Part shown: in pieces, positions 38,646 to 49,566 of the stretch
Layout of the letters: each line of letters opens with the position of its first letter
Position numbering within the stretch: position 1 is the stretch's first letter
NCBI RefSeq assembly: GCF_023736155.1
Contig: NZ_JAMLJJ010000002.1
Span: 350,196 to 414,195, forward strand
DNA from: Larsenimonas salina
GTDB taxonomy: Bacteria; Pseudomonadota; Gammaproteobacteria; Pseudomonadales; Halomonadaceae
Direction of reading: 5' to 3'
Length of the DNA stretch: 64,000 nucleotides
The notes under the pieces: model-generated
Seen by the model: only the letters and a program-made list of their open reading frames with translations
Database searches by the model: none
What the model was told of the DNA's origin: nothing
Made by a program: the position numbers and the translations under genes

Positions 38646-38972
38646 TTAAACGCTGAAGCTTTCGCCGCAGCCGCACTCATCTTTAACGTTTGGATTGTTG
38701 AACTTGAAAAAGCGGTTCAACCCTTCCTTGACGTAGTCCACTTCGGTACCGTCGAGCACACCGAGCGCCTCGTTGTCCACGATGACCTTGACGTCGTGCT
38801 CTTCGAATACGTTGTCATCGTCGGTTACTGAGTCGGCGAAATCCAGTACATAGCTGTAGCCTGAACACCCGCTCGGTTTAACGGTAACTCGAAGGCCGAG
38901 GCCTTCGCCACGCTCGGAAAGAACGGTCTTGATCTGGTCGGCAGCGGCCGGTGTGATACCTATCCGGGGCAT
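38646..38972 (-). CDS. iscA: Iron-sulfur cluster assembly protein IscA
   Basis: 108 residues, A-type carrier. The three ligands are Cys36 (PSGCSGYSY), Cys100 and Cys102 (DECGCGESF); the C-terminus matches IscA more than ErpA. GGGAGG lies 8 bases before the ATG at 38972; a GTG at 38981 overlaps that site. In E. coli the order is iscR-iscS-iscU-iscA; here only 41 bases separate it from iscS, so iscU is absent rather than displaced within the operon. Confidence 0.94.
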   Translation of the reverse strand: MPRIGITPAAADQIKTVLSERGEGLGLRVTVKPSGCSGYSYVLDFADSVTDDDNVFEEHDVKVIVDNEALGVLDGTEVDYVKEGLNRFFKFNNPNVKDECGCGESFSV

Positions 38973-39013
38973 TGTTCTCACCTCCCGGTGAAATCTTGAA
39001 TATCGAGGTCTGA

Positions 39014-40159
39014 TTATGCGCGCAATGTTGTCAAAGCGTGCTTGAGTTCGGCAAGGGCGAGGTCGATGTCGTCATCGCGGGTAAATCGCCCGAAGCTGAA
39101 GCGAATCGAGGCCAGCGCCTCCTCTCTGGGAACGCCGATTTCCGTCAAAACGTAGGACGGGTCGACGCTTGCTGAATTACAGGCAGAGCCTGTGGAAATT
39201 GCCAGTTTGCGCAGGGCCATGATCAAGGACTCACCTTCGACGCCGTCGAAGCCGACGTTGACGATGTTGGGCACGCTGCCCATCAGCGGCGAATGGATGT
39301 GGACGCCTTCGAGGGCGACCACGCCGTCTCGAAACCGGCTGTTGAGAATGTGCAGGCGGTCCTTGTCCTTTGCGTGATCCTCGAGCACCAGTCGGAAGGC
39401 CTCGCCCATGCCGACGATCTGATGGGTCGGAAGCGTGCCCGAGCGCATGCCTCGCTCATGTCCACCGCCGTGAATCAGCGGGACGATCTGAAGGCCTCGA
39501 CGCACGAAGAGGGCGCCAACGCCTTTCGGGCCATAGGCCTTGTGCGCCGACAGCGACATCAAATCCACCGGTAGATGCTGAAGGTCGAGCGGAATCTTGC
39601 CGACGGCCTGCGCGGCATCGACGTGAAAGGCGGCGCCATGGGCATGCACGACCCGGCCAATGGCTTGCAGGTCGTTTTCGGTGCCAAGCTCATTGTTGAC
39701 CGCCATCACCGACACAAGCGTTGTATCGCTTCGAAGCGCACTCTTGATGGCATCCGGTGTGATCCGGCCCTGGCTGTCCGGCTTGACCCAGCTGACCTCG
39801 AACCCTTCCGCCTCGAGTGCGAGGGCCGTGTCGATCACGGCCTTGTGCTCGATGGTCGAGGTGACCAAGTGATGACCGCGGTCGCGGTGGGCTCTCATGT
39901 AACCGATCAAGGCAAGGTTGTCGGCCTCGGTGGCGCCCGAGGTCCAGACGATTTCACGTGGGTCGGCGCCAATGGTGTCGGCCACCTGGCGCCGAGCCCC
40001 TTCGACGGCCTGCTCGGCCAGCCAGCCGGCCATGTGACTGCGTGATGCCGGGTTGGCGAAGGTGCCGTCCTCGGTCAGGTAGTCGGCCATTAGGCGAGCG
40101 ACGCGCGGGTCGACCGGTGTCGTTGCCGCGTTGTCCAGATAGATGAGAGACGCGTTCAT
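39014..40159 (-). CDS. iscS: Cysteine desulfurase IscS with a short C-terminus
   Basis: 381 residues against 404 in E. coli. The PLP lysine is Lys207 ([10 protein letters not shown]) and the persulfide Cys is Cys327 ([10 protein letters not shown]), both near-identical in position to E. coli IscS, and the N-terminus aligns from the start, so the missing 20-odd residues are all at the C-terminus after [11 protein letters not shown]. That tail is part of the IscU docking surface in E. coli. It should still supply sulfur for tRNA thiolation and other pathways. It is transcribed with iscR 9 bases upstream. Confidence 0.95.
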   Translation of the reverse strand: MNASLIYLDNAATTPVDPRVARLMADYLTEDGTFANPASRSHMAGWLAEQAVEGARRQVADTIGADPREIVWTSGATEADNLALIGYMRAHRDRGHHLVTSTIEHKAVIDTALALEAEGFEVSWVKPDSQGRITPDAIKSALRSDTTLVSVMAVNNELGTENDLQAIGRVVHAHGAAFHVDAAQAVGKIPLDLQHLPVDLMSLSAHKAYGPKGVGALFVRRGLQIVPLIHGGGHERGMRSGTLPTHQIVGMGEAFRLVLEDHAKDKDRLHILNSRFRDGVVALEGVHIHSPLMGSVPNIVNVGFDGVEGESLIMALRKLAISTGSACNSASVDPSYVLTEIGVPREEALASIRFSFGRFTRDDDIDLALAELKHALTTLRA

Positions 40160-40168
40160 GAGAACCCT

Positions 40169-40654
40169 TCAGTGACCGGTAGCGTGGGGAAGCGTTAAAG
40201 GTTGAAGCTCTTCATCGGCCCTTTGTGTCTGTCGTTGAGCGATGGCCTGCACCTCACGGCGTCTCAATAGCTCGCCGAGCGTGATGCCGCTCAGAAAATC
40301 ATGAATCGCATCGGAAAGATCGCACCACAGATGGTGGGTCAGACAGGTCTCACCGTGCGTGCAATCCCCTGCGCGTTGGCATCGGGTCGCATCGATCGAT
40401 TCATTGACCGCATCGATAATGGCCGATACGGCAATGTCATCGGCGTCCTTGTTCAGAAGATAGCCCCCACCGGGGCCACGCACGCTCTTGACCAGGTTCT
40501 GGCGGCGCAGCTTGGCAAAAAGCTGCTCCAGATAGGACAGCGATATCTCCTGGCGCTTTGAGATGTCGGCCAGGCTCAACGGCCCTTCCGGTTGACGAAT
40601 GGCCAGATCGAGCATCGCGGTGACGGCGTATCGACCCTTGGTCGTGAGGCGCAT
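40169..40654 (-). CDS. iscR: Iron-sulfur regulator IscR
   Basis: 161 residues, Rrf2 family. Winged helix-turn-helix at 1-65 ([37 protein letters not shown]). Cluster ligands Cys92, Cys98, Cys104 and His107 sit at the exact E. coli positions, so the [2Fe-2S]-sensing form is intact. It should repress its own operon when clusters are sufficient; a matching operator lies 45 bases upstream. Retention of this feedback beside a reduced operon is notable. Confidence 0.96.
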   Translation of the reverse strand: MRLTTKGRYAVTAMLDLAIRQPEGPLSLADISKRQEISLSYLEQLFAKLRRQNLVKSVRGPGGGYLLNKDADDIAVSAIIDAVNESIDATRCQRAGDCTHGETCLTHHLWCDLSDAIHDFLSGITLGELLRRREVQAIAQRQTQRADEELQPLTLPHATGH

Positions 40655-40698
40655 GATGATTCCTGTTCAAAGACCCTACAAGCTGTACGTATTTTCGA

Positions 40699-40723
40699 AA
40701 ACCTGAGTGAAATAATCAACTAT
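40699..40723 (-). promoter_or_regulatory. IscR type 1 binding site
   Basis: On the minus strand, half-sites ATAGTTGA and CTCAGG flank TTATTTCA. The 25 bases match the E. coli type 1 consensus (ATASYYGACTR-WWW-YAGTCRRSTAT) at 22 positions by eye. It ends 45 bases before the iscR start and overlaps the last bases of cysE. Type 1 sites bind holo-IscR and mediate autorepression. Confidence 0.75.
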
Positions 40724-41577
40724 TTTCGGGGCGGCGTATCGTGGTCGTCTGTCGCATCGCGTTTATCCGCTGCATCGTGGCGCGGTGAGCAGGGGTAATC
40801 GAGTTCATCGAGCGCGGCGATGAAGTCGTCACGATCAAGCGAGGGCAGGTCGTGCGTTCGAAAGGTGTCATCGATCTTTCGAAGCGCAAGACACATTCGA
40901 TCGATCCGGTCGTCGACGCTTTGAATATGATCGAGCACGGCGTGCAGTGAGCGCGCCATGGGATCGGGCATCTCCTCGCCCATGCCATAGGCATCGAAGC
41001 CGAGCTTGTCACGCATGGCCGCACGCTCGGGGCGGTCGCTCACCGCGTCGTTTGACGCGTCCTTGCGTTGCTTCACGACCTTGCCCGGGATGCCGACCGC
41101 GGTTGCACCTTCGGGCACGTCCTTGGTGATGACCGCGTTCGAGCCGACACGCGCCTGGTCGCCGAGGGTAATCGGGCCAAGAATCTTGGCGCCTGCGCCC
41201 ACAATGACGCCATTACCGAGTGTGGGATGGCGTTTGCCCTTGTTCCAGGTTGTGCCGCCAAGCGTGACGCCATGATAGAGCGTGACGTCATCGCCGACTT
41301 CGGCGGTTTCACCGATCACAACGCCCATGCCGTGGTCGATGAAAAACCGCCGACCGATTTGGGCGCCGGGGTGAATCTCGATGCCGGTCAACCAGCGGGC
41401 CAGCGTCGAATTGAATCGGGCCAGCCATTTGAGATTGCGCGTCCAGAGTCGGTGCGAGATGCGGTGCGCCATGACGGCGTGCAGACCGGGGTAGGTGGTC
41501 AGTACCTCGAAGGTGGTGCGTGCGGCCGGGTCGCGGTCGAATACGCTTCGAATGTCTTCTTTAATCAACTCAAGCAT
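40720..41577 (-). CDS. cysE: Serine O-acetyltransferase CysE
   Basis: 285 residues. N-terminal helical domain, then a left-handed beta-helix of hexapeptide repeats with [22 protein letters not shown] and YHGVTLGGT (active-site His residues). It makes O-acetylserine for cysteine synthesis. The C-terminal 90 residues after GKVVKQRK are longer than in E. coli CysE and rich in charged residues, a common variant beside iscR. Cysteine is the sulfur source for IscS downstream, which explains the neighbourhood. Confidence 0.94.
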   Translation of the reverse strand: MLELIKEDIRSVFDRDPAARTTFEVLTTYPGLHAVMAHRISHRLWTRNLKWLARFNSTLARWLTGIEIHPGAQIGRRFFIDHGMGVVIGETAEVGDDVTLYHGVTLGGTTWNKGKRHPTLGNGVIVGAGAKILGPITLGDQARVGSNAVITKDVPEGATAVGIPGKVVKQRKDASNDAVSDRPERAAMRDKLGFDAYGMGEEMPDPMARSLHAVLDHIQSVDDRIDRMCLALRKIDDTFRTHDLPSLDRDDFIAALDELDYPCSPRHDAADKRDATDDHDTPPRK

Positions 41578-41591
41578 GGCTCGCTCTCGGC

Positions 41592-42410
41592 TTAGTCGTT
41601 AGGCGTGTGCTTGTCGAACTCGGTCAGCATGCCCCGAAGGATATTGACCTCGACCGTGTCGAGTCGCGCCCGTAGGTAAAGTCGGCGCAGCCGGGCCATG
41701 AGCTGGCGTGGGTTATCGGGTCGGTGGAAGCCGGAGCGAATCAGGCTGGTTTCCAGGTGCGTGAAAAAGCGTTCGAGGTCGTCGTGGCTTGCCAGCGGGT
41801 GGTCCCACGTTACGCCGAACGGCGTTTCCTCGTGCGCGGCCTCTGACCCTTTCGCTTTTTCCAGCGCTGTCTCGTCGAGGGCGACGTTGCCGGAGTCACT
41901 TTCGGCCTCAAGCCAACCCTGGCGGCACTCATAGCAAAGAACTTGAACCGCGGCCGCCAGATTGAGTGAGCTGTAACCGGGGTTGGCCTGAATGTGCACG
42001 TGCTGATTGCAGCGCTGCAGCTCGTCATTGCTGAGCCCTGAGTCTTCGCGCCCGAACACGATGGCGACCTTGCCGGGGGCGTCTCCGCGGCCTTTAAGCT
42101 CACTCGGCAGGCGCCGGGAAAGCTCCCGCGGGGAGATCATCGGCCAGGGCAGGGTGCGTGAGCGGGCGCTGCAACCGACCACCAGGGTGCAATCGTGGAC
42201 GGCCTGATCGAGGCTTTCGAACATCCCGGCGCTATTTAAAATATCTTCCGCGCCCGAGGCGCGCGCCTGAGCTTCTTCATCGAACGGGTCACAGCGGGGG
42301 GTGACGAACGCGAGATGGCCAAGGCCCATGGTTTTCATGGCCCGGGCCGTCGCGCCACAGTTGCCCGGATGGCCGGTGCCGATTAACACGATGCGTATGC
42401 GGTCAAGCAT
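41592..42410 (-). CDS. trmJ: tRNA (cytidine/uridine-2'-O)-methyltransferase TrmJ
   Basis: 272 residues, SPOUT fold. N-terminus [26 protein letters not shown] and the knot motifs [14 protein letters not shown] and [17 protein letters not shown] are present. It methylates the ribose at position 32 of tRNAs. The trmJ-cysE-iscR order is common; suhB lies divergently upstream, also standard. Confidence 0.95.
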   Translation of the reverse strand: MLDRIRIVLIGTGHPGNCGATARAMKTMGLGHLAFVTPRCDPFDEEAQARASGAEDILNSAGMFESLDQAVHDCTLVVGCSARSRTLPWPMISPRELSRRLPSELKGRGDAPGKVAIVFGREDSGLSNDELQRCNQHVHIQANPGYSSLNLAAAVQVLCYECRQGWLEAESDSGNVALDETALEKAKGSEAAHEETPFGVTWDHPLASHDDLERFFTHLETSLIRSGFHRPDNPRQLMARLRRLYLRARLDTVEVNILRGMLTEFDKHTPND

Positions 42411-42560
42411 GAGGGGAGGCTACTCTCTTAAATGCGACAAGCGCGCTATCCTAGCACGTCGAGCCGGATATGCGGTGCGACGGCCTCGCAGCGCGCCGCG
42501 TTTTTTGATATCATCGCGCGGTTCTTTAACAGCCCCATTTTCACCGCTCAAGGCCCGATC

Positions 42561-43364
42561 ATGCATCCTATGGTCCAATTTGCGCTGCGTGCTCTACGCG
42601 GCGCCTCCGAACAGCTCAATCGAGTCCGCGATCGTCTGGACATCGCTCGAGAAACCCAATCTCAGGACGCGCTCTTGGTCGACACCGCGCGTTATATCGA
42701 GGAAAACATCGCGCGGCAGTTTGCCAAGGGCTACCCGCTTCACGGCATCAGCGGCCGTTACCTGCCCTTCAAGGAAGGCAGTGGCGAAGGCGCGGATTAC
42801 CACTGGAAAATCGAGCTGTTTCACGGCTACCAGAACCTCGCCATCAATGCCAACGGCTGTGCCCTGTCGCTGGTGTGCATGTTCAAGGGCCGTGCCGAGC
42901 ACGCCGTTGTGCTGAGCCCGTTCACCGACGATGAGTACCTCGCCAGTCGTGGGCGCGGTGCGCATTACAACGATAAGCGAATGCGCGTCAGTGGGCACAT
43001 CACCGAAGACGAAGTTCGCCTCGCCATGGGCGTGCCCGAGATGCACGTGCGCTCGCGCTATTTCCCGGATTACCTGAGCGTGCTGCAGCGCATCGGTGTG
43101 CAGTCAAGCGTGGTTCGAACGCTGGGTTGTCCGGTGCTCGAGCTTGCTGAGTTCGCCTCGGGGCGTGTCGATGCAGCCTTCGTGTTCGGTATTGAAGAGC
43201 AGGATCTGGCCATCGCCCAGCTGATGCTGAAAGAAGCCGGTGCGCTGATCGGTACGCCGAGCGGACAGCCGCAGGTCGACCCCGACGGTGCGTTGATGGC
43301 CGCCAATCCGCGACTCTACAAGCAGCTGGTGAAACTGGTGAAACCGAGCCTGGTCAACGCCTGA
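42561..43364 (+). CDS. suhB: SuhB-like protein with degraded phosphatase site
   Basis: 267 residues, inositol monophosphatase fold, aligned end to end with E. coli SuhB (MHPM start, LFTA/LAS-RGRGA block, GRVDA block). The metal motif WVIDPLDGTTNF reads W82-KIELFHGYQNL: the first Asp is Glu85 and the second is His88. The TEES glutamate region is GRYLPF. Only the C-terminal Asp (EEQDLAIA) remains. Phosphatase activity is therefore unlikely. E. coli SuhB also joins the Nus antitermination complex on rRNA operons, a role that does not need catalysis. Divergent from trmJ as usual. Confidence 0.88.
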   Translation: MHPMVQFALRALRGASEQLNRVRDRLDIARETQSQDALLVDTARYIEENIARQFAKGYPLHGISGRYLPFKEGSGEGADYHWKIELFHGYQNLAINANGCALSLVCMFKGRAEHAVVLSPFTDDEYLASRGRGAHYNDKRMRVSGHITEDEVRLAMGVPEMHVRSRYFPDYLSVLQRIGVQSSVVRTLGCPVLELAEFASGRVDAAFVFGIEEQDLAIAQLMLKEAGALIGTPSGQPQVDPDGALMAANPRLYKQLVKLVKPSLVNA

Positions 43365-43400
43365 TCACTCGGTCTGACGCGTTTGCGTCGCTACCTACAA

Positions 43401-43430
43401 AAAAGCCCGGTTTTTTAACCGGGCTTTTTT
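43401..43430. terminator. Bidirectional terminator between suhB and secF
   Basis: AAAAGCCCGGTT and AACCGGGCTTTT pair with a TTTT loop and have A and T runs on both sides, so it can stop suhB and also the convergent secF transcript. Confidence 0.85.
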
Positions 43431-43460
43431 ATGTCCTGCATTTCCCTGTGTCGATGTTTA

Positions 43461-43482
43461 GGCCCTGCATCGATGCAGGGCC
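43461..43482. repeat. Perfect 22-bp palindrome downstream of secF
   Basis: GGCCCTGCAT followed by its reverse complement around CG. It lies between secF (stop at 43504) and the shared terminator. It could be an extra 3' hairpin of the secDF mRNA or a protein site; there is no T-run. Confidence 0.5.
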
Positions 43483-43503
43483 GCTCAACCAGGTGGCTGG
43501 AGG

Positions 43504-44409
43504 TTAGGGCAGCTCGTCCTCGACGTCTTCTTTCTTGGTCGGGATAAGATCCTCGCGCTTTAGCTTGACCACCAGCAGCAGCGCCGAGGCGACATAAACC
43601 GATGAGAATGTCCCCAGAACGACCCCGATGATCAGCGCCAGCGAGAAGTTGTGGATCATGTCTCCGCCAAGGAAGTACAGAGCCAAGAGCACCAGCAGCG
43701 TAGTGCCCGAGGTGGACAGCGTTCGAGCAAGCGTCTGATTGATCGCATCGTTGAAAATCTTGGCAAGGTCGTTTGTCTGAGACTTGCGGATGTTCTCTCT
43801 GATGCGGTCATAGACGATGATGGTGTCGTTGAGCGAGTACCCGATAACGGCAAGCACGGCGGCCAGCACGGTCAGATCGAAGTCGATCTGAAAGAACGCG
43901 AAGATACCAAGCAGAATGATGACGTCGTGGCCGAGCGAGAGCAGGGCGCCAAGCGCAAACTTGTACTGAAAGCGAATGGCGACATAAAGCGCCACCACGC
44001 CGAGTGCAATCAGCATGCCGAGCCCGCTCTGGTCGCGAAGCTGATCGCCGACCTGGGCGCCGACGAATTCAGCACGCACCAGCTGCACCGAGCTTTCCTT
44101 GCTCGAAAGGGCGTTGGTTACGCTTTCGCCCACGCTTTGATCGAACTGCTGTTGCAGTCGAACCAGAATGTCGTTGGCTTCTCCGAAGGTCTGTACGGAA
44201 AAGTCGCGATAGCCAGCCTCGGAAAGCTGCTGACGAACATCGTCGAGTTCTGGTGCGTTCTGGTACTGAACTTCCACCAGCGTGCCGCCGGTGAAATCCA
44301 GCCCCAGATTGAGGTTTTGGATCGCGAGCGCGCCAATGGCTGCAAGCGTCAACACGATAGAGACGACAAACGCTGCCGTCTTTTTACTCATGAAGTCAAA
44401 ATTGGTCAT
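43504..44409 (-). CDS. secF: Protein translocase subunit SecF
   Basis: 301 residues. Six membrane helices with the first periplasmic domain between helices 1 and 2. Family marks: NLGLDFTGGTLVEV, VGAQVGDQLRDQSGLGMLIAL, AVIGYSLNDTIIVYDRIREN and STSGTTLLVLLALY. With SecD it uses the proton gradient to pull proteins across after SecA. Ten bases downstream of secD. Confidence 0.97.
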   Translation of the reverse strand: MTNFDFMSKKTAAFVVSIVLTLAAIGALAIQNLNLGLDFTGGTLVEVQYQNAPELDDVRQQLSEAGYRDFSVQTFGEANDILVRLQQQFDQSVGESVTNALSSKESSVQLVRAEFVGAQVGDQLRDQSGLGMLIALGVVALYVAIRFQYKFALGALLSLGHDVIILLGIFAFFQIDFDLTVLAAVLAVIGYSLNDTIIVYDRIRENIRKSQTNDLAKIFNDAINQTLARTLSTSGTTLLVLLALYFLGGDMIHNFSLALIIGVVLGTFSSVYVASALLLVVKLKREDLIPTKKEDVEDELP

Positions 44410-44419
44410 GATCGGCCCC

Positions 44420-46270
44420 TTAGATCCAGAGTTTCTTCAGCGCTTTTCCGCCGATCGTGAGATTGGTAATGGCGCGACTGACCATCAGGCCTGTGAACAT
44501 CGACGTCAGGATGCCGAGCGACAGTGTGACGGCGAAGCCCTTGACCGGCCCGGTGCCGATCGAGAACAAAATCAGGGCCACCAGTAGGGTCGTGATGTTG
44601 GCGTCCAAAATCGAGGTGAAGGCACGCTCATAGCCCGTATGAATGGCCTGGTGCGGACTGAGGCCGCGCCTGATTTCCTCTCTGATGCGCTCGTAAATCA
44701 AGACGTTGGCGTCCACCGCCATCCCGAGTGTCAGTACGATACCGGCAATGCCTGGAAGCGTCAGCGTGGCGCCCAGCATCGACATCGCCGCAATCAAAAG
44801 CGCGAGGTTGATGGTGAGCGAGGCGTTGGCGATCAGGCCGAACGCCTTGTAGCGCAGCAGCATGAACAGCACCACAAGCACCAGACCGATTTGAACCGAG
44901 AGAACGCCGCGGTCGATGTTCTGCTGACCAAGGCTTGGCCCAATGGTGCGTTCCTGAGCGAAGTAGATCGGTGCGGCCAGTGACCCTGAGCGCAGTAGCA
45001 GTGCAAGCTCAGAGGCTTCCGTGGGCGAATCGAGTCCGGTAATGCGGAATCGGTTGCCCAGTGCGCTTTGGATGGTCGCAAGGCTGATGATGCCTTTTTC
45101 GGTGTAGGGGATGCGCTTTTCGACTTCCTTGCCATCCTGCATCACCGTACGGGTGCGGCTCTTGTGCTCGATGTAAAGCACCGCCATGTTGCGCCCGATG
45201 TTGGCCCGTGTCGCACGGTTCATCTTGGAGCCGCCGGGGCCGTCCAGATTGATGTTGACCTGAGGCTGACCGTTTTGATCGAAGCTCTGGCTGGCACTCG
45301 AAACGCTGTCACCGGTAATGATCACGTCGCGTTGGAGCGCTGCCTTGCGTGAAGGATCGTTTCGAAACCCAAAGGTCTCGGTCTGATCGGCGCCGCTGTT
45401 GTTGGAGGCTTCAAGTCGGAACTCGAGGTTGGCTGTCGCGCCGACAACGCGCTTGGCAGCGGCGGTGTCCTGAACGCCTGGAAGCTCGACCACGATGCGG
45501 CTTGGACCCTGGCGCTGCACCAGTGGTTCGGAAACCCCAAGTTCGTTGACGCGGTTTCGGATCGTGGTCAGGTTCTGTTTGACCGCGTAATCCTGAATGT
45601 CGGTAACCGCCTGATCTGTCAGTGTCATGACGAGCTGACGCTCGCGACCCTGTTCACGGGTGGTGAAGTCGAACTGGTTGTACTGGGTGCTCAACTCGCT
45701 CTGGGCCTTTTCGAGCTCATTTTCATCGAGGAAGCTGAACACGATGGCGCGGTCATTGACCTCATTGCCGCGGTAGCGAATGCGCTCATCACGAAGCGTT
45801 TCACGCATGGCGCTGGCGTTGACGTTGAGTCGCTGCTTGACGGCTGCGTCCATGTCGACTTCCAGCAGGAAGTGCACGCCGCCGCGAAGGTCGAGCCCGA
45901 GCTTCATTGGCTTGGCCCCGATGGCGCGCAGCCAGTCCGGGGTTGCCTCGGCCAGGTTCAGCGCAACCACGAAGCCCTGTCCGAGGGTCTGGTTGATGAT
46001 GGTACGCGCGCGCAGCTGATCATCGGCGTGATCGAGTCGAATCAGTGCGCTGCCTTGCGTGAGTTCGGTGGCCTTGACGTCGATGCCAGCCTGATCAAGG
46101 GCATCGGTTGCTTGAGTGATCTGCTGCTGGCTGATCGATTTGACGCCGCGGTCGCCACTGATCTGTATGGCCGGGTCTTCGGGATAGAGGTTGGGCAGTG
46201 CGTAGAGAACGCCCACGACGATCACGACAAGAACGATCAGGTACTTCCAGATGGGGTAACGGTTGAGCAT
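44420..46270 (-). CDS. secD: Protein translocase subunit SecD
   Basis: 616 residues. Starts MLNRYPIWKYLIVLV with helix 1, then a long periplasmic P1 domain (LGLDLRGGVHFLLEVDM; NELGVSEPLVQRQGPSRIVVELPG), and five C-terminal helices with GMAVDANVLIYERIREE. The ATG at 46270 follows AGGA by 9 bases; a TTG opening at 46297 would add nine residues. Operon yajC-secD-secF. Confidence 0.97.
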   Translation of the reverse strand: MLNRYPIWKYLIVLVVIVVGVLYALPNLYPEDPAIQISGDRGVKSISQQQITQATDALDQAGIDVKATELTQGSALIRLDHADDQLRARTIINQTLGQGFVVALNLAEATPDWLRAIGAKPMKLGLDLRGGVHFLLEVDMDAAVKQRLNVNASAMRETLRDERIRYRGNEVNDRAIVFSFLDENELEKAQSELSTQYNQFDFTTREQGRERQLVMTLTDQAVTDIQDYAVKQNLTTIRNRVNELGVSEPLVQRQGPSRIVVELPGVQDTAAAKRVVGATANLEFRLEASNNSGADQTETFGFRNDPSRKAALQRDVIITGDSVSSASQSFDQNGQPQVNINLDGPGGSKMNRATRANIGRNMAVLYIEHKSRTRTVMQDGKEVEKRIPYTEKGIISLATIQSALGNRFRITGLDSPTEASELALLLRSGSLAAPIYFAQERTIGPSLGQQNIDRGVLSVQIGLVLVVLFMLLRYKAFGLIANASLTINLALLIAAMSMLGATLTLPGIAGIVLTLGMAVDANVLIYERIREEIRRGLSPHQAIHTGYERAFTSILDANITTLLVALILFSIGTGPVKGFAVTLSLGILTSMFTGLMVSRAITNLTIGGKALKKLWI

Positions 46271-46331
46271 CGGGGCTCTGTCCTGGGTTGCTGACAATCA
46301 AAAGAGGGCCGGGGAGACCGGCCCTTCAGGC

Positions 46332-46670
46332 TTACAGAGACTTGAGGGTGCCTTTGGGAAGGACGGTGGCGACGGCATTTTTCTGCACGTTGACTTCAAC
46401 GCCATCAGAGACCTCGAGTGTGAGGAACTCTTCGCCCACCTTGTTGACACGACCGACCATGCCTCCGCCGATAACGACCTCATCGCCTGTCGAAAGTTCG
46501 GAAATCAGCTTCTTGTGCTGCTTGGCCCGCTTGGACTGCGGACGCCAAAGCAGGAAGTAGAAAATCAGCACGAAGCCGACCAGCATTACGATCTGGCCGA
46601 TGGCGCCCGCGCCGCCGGCACCGGCCGCGCCGTCGGCTGCCTGAGCAGATGAGATCAGAAAGTCCAGCAT
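46332..46670 (-). CDS. yajC: Preprotein translocase subunit YajC
   Basis: 112 residues. One membrane helix (about 25-45: IGQIVMLVGFVLIFYFLLWRP), then a charged cytoplasmic part with KLISELSTGDEVVIGGGMVGRV. YajC joins SecDF at the translocon. It has a slightly long Ala/Gly-rich N-terminus (AQAADGAAGAGGAG), common in this lineage. Confidence 0.95.
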   Translation of the reverse strand: MLDFLISSAQAADGAAGAGGAGAIGQIVMLVGFVLIFYFLLWRPQSKRAKQHKKLISELSTGDEVVIGGGMVGRVNKVGEEFLTLEVSDGVEVNVQKNAVATVLPKGTLKSL

Positions 46671-46706
46671 GAACAGTCCTCTTGAAGGGCTTGAATGAAA
46701 CGGGTG

Positions 46707-46745
46707 ATCGCCTCGAGGCGGTGGTCGGCACCGACGCGAGGCGAT
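46707..46745. repeat. Hairpin between tgt and yajC
   Basis: ATCGCCTCG and CGAGGCGAT pair around a 21-base centre that has smaller inverted segments (GGTCGG, CCGAC). It lies in the 92-base gap between the tgt stop and the yajC start, with no T-run. Confidence 0.35.
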
Positions 46746-46762
46746 GATGCCAGAGGCATCGC

Positions 46763-48944
<2,182 letters not shown>

Positions 48945-49008
48945 GAGTCAAAGAAGGCACTGGTCTGTGAAAAGGGCGCCATGATACCCAAGGCGTGGCT
49001 TGAAGTCA

Positions 49009-49036
49009 TTGACGTGCGCGCAATGGCCCGTATAAT
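49009..49036 (+). promoter_or_regulatory. Sigma-70 promoter of tRNA-Leu
   Basis: TTGACG at 49009-49014 and a perfect TATAAT at 49031-49036 with 16-base spacing, 18 bases before the mature tRNA. The GC-rich stretch after the -10 (ACGCCTCG) is typical of stringently controlled stable-RNA promoters. Confidence 0.85.
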
Positions 49037-49053
49037 ACGCCTCGTCCTTCCGT

Positions 49054-49141
49054 GCCGGAGTGGCGAAATTGGTAGACGCAGGGGATTCAAAATCCCCCGG
49101 GCTAATCCCCCGTGTCGGTTCGAGTCCGACCTCCGGTACCA
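49054..49141 (+). tRNA. tRNA-Leu (anticodon CAA)
   Basis: An 88-base class II tRNA with encoded CCA. Acceptor arms GCCGGAG and CTCCGGT pair with a G1-U72 wobble; the D-arm is TGGCGAAATTGGTAGACGCA, the anticodon stem GGGGA/TCCCC holds loop TTCAAAA, so CAA reads UUG. A variable arm of 13-15 bases and the T-arm GTCGG-TTCGAGT-CCGAC follow. Strong promoter just upstream. Confidence 0.97.
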
Positions 49142-49566
49142 CGCATTCCTACATGCGCTCTTTTCTTGACGATCCAAGCCTAATCCTTTTGGCCTTTTCT
49201 GTTCTCCAGTGACCAGCATCCGATGCCGGAACAACGAGAACGTCACATTTTGTCGTGTGTTTTCCCCTCGCCTGCGCCCTCGGTCTTTGATGACCTGGTG
49301 TCGTGCGTCGATGTTGCCTGTCTGACTTTTTCCTTGTCACTTCATGTGTTGCCTTCCATGGGCGCTTGTCGCCATACGCCCTGATCGCCTGTTGCGAGGG
49401 GATATCACGCCCTTAAGTTTATCTTGTTGCTATCGAATGGCATTCCCCTGAGTGGTCTACCTTTTTATAAGTTAAGTATTCTTAGATGTAAGACTGTTCG
49501 AGCCTCCTTAGGCGTGGTGTGAGGTCCCTCATGCCCTTATCACGCAACAAGATGCAGGAGGCGTCG
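49142..49566 (+). other. Gene-free stretch after tRNA-Leu
   Basis: About 425 bases with no credible gene; lower GC and T-rich on this strand. Short openings here (for example a 54-codon one from 49223) lack ribosome sites. I looked for a repeat of the tRNA 3' end that would mark an attachment site and found none. The last 130 bases probably hold the promoter of the following gene. Confidence 0.6.

Noticed and set aside
49149..49340. A 63-codon minus-strand open frame after tRNA-Leu
   Set aside because: Very basic, no ribosome site, no similarity I recognise; it runs across a T-rich gap.
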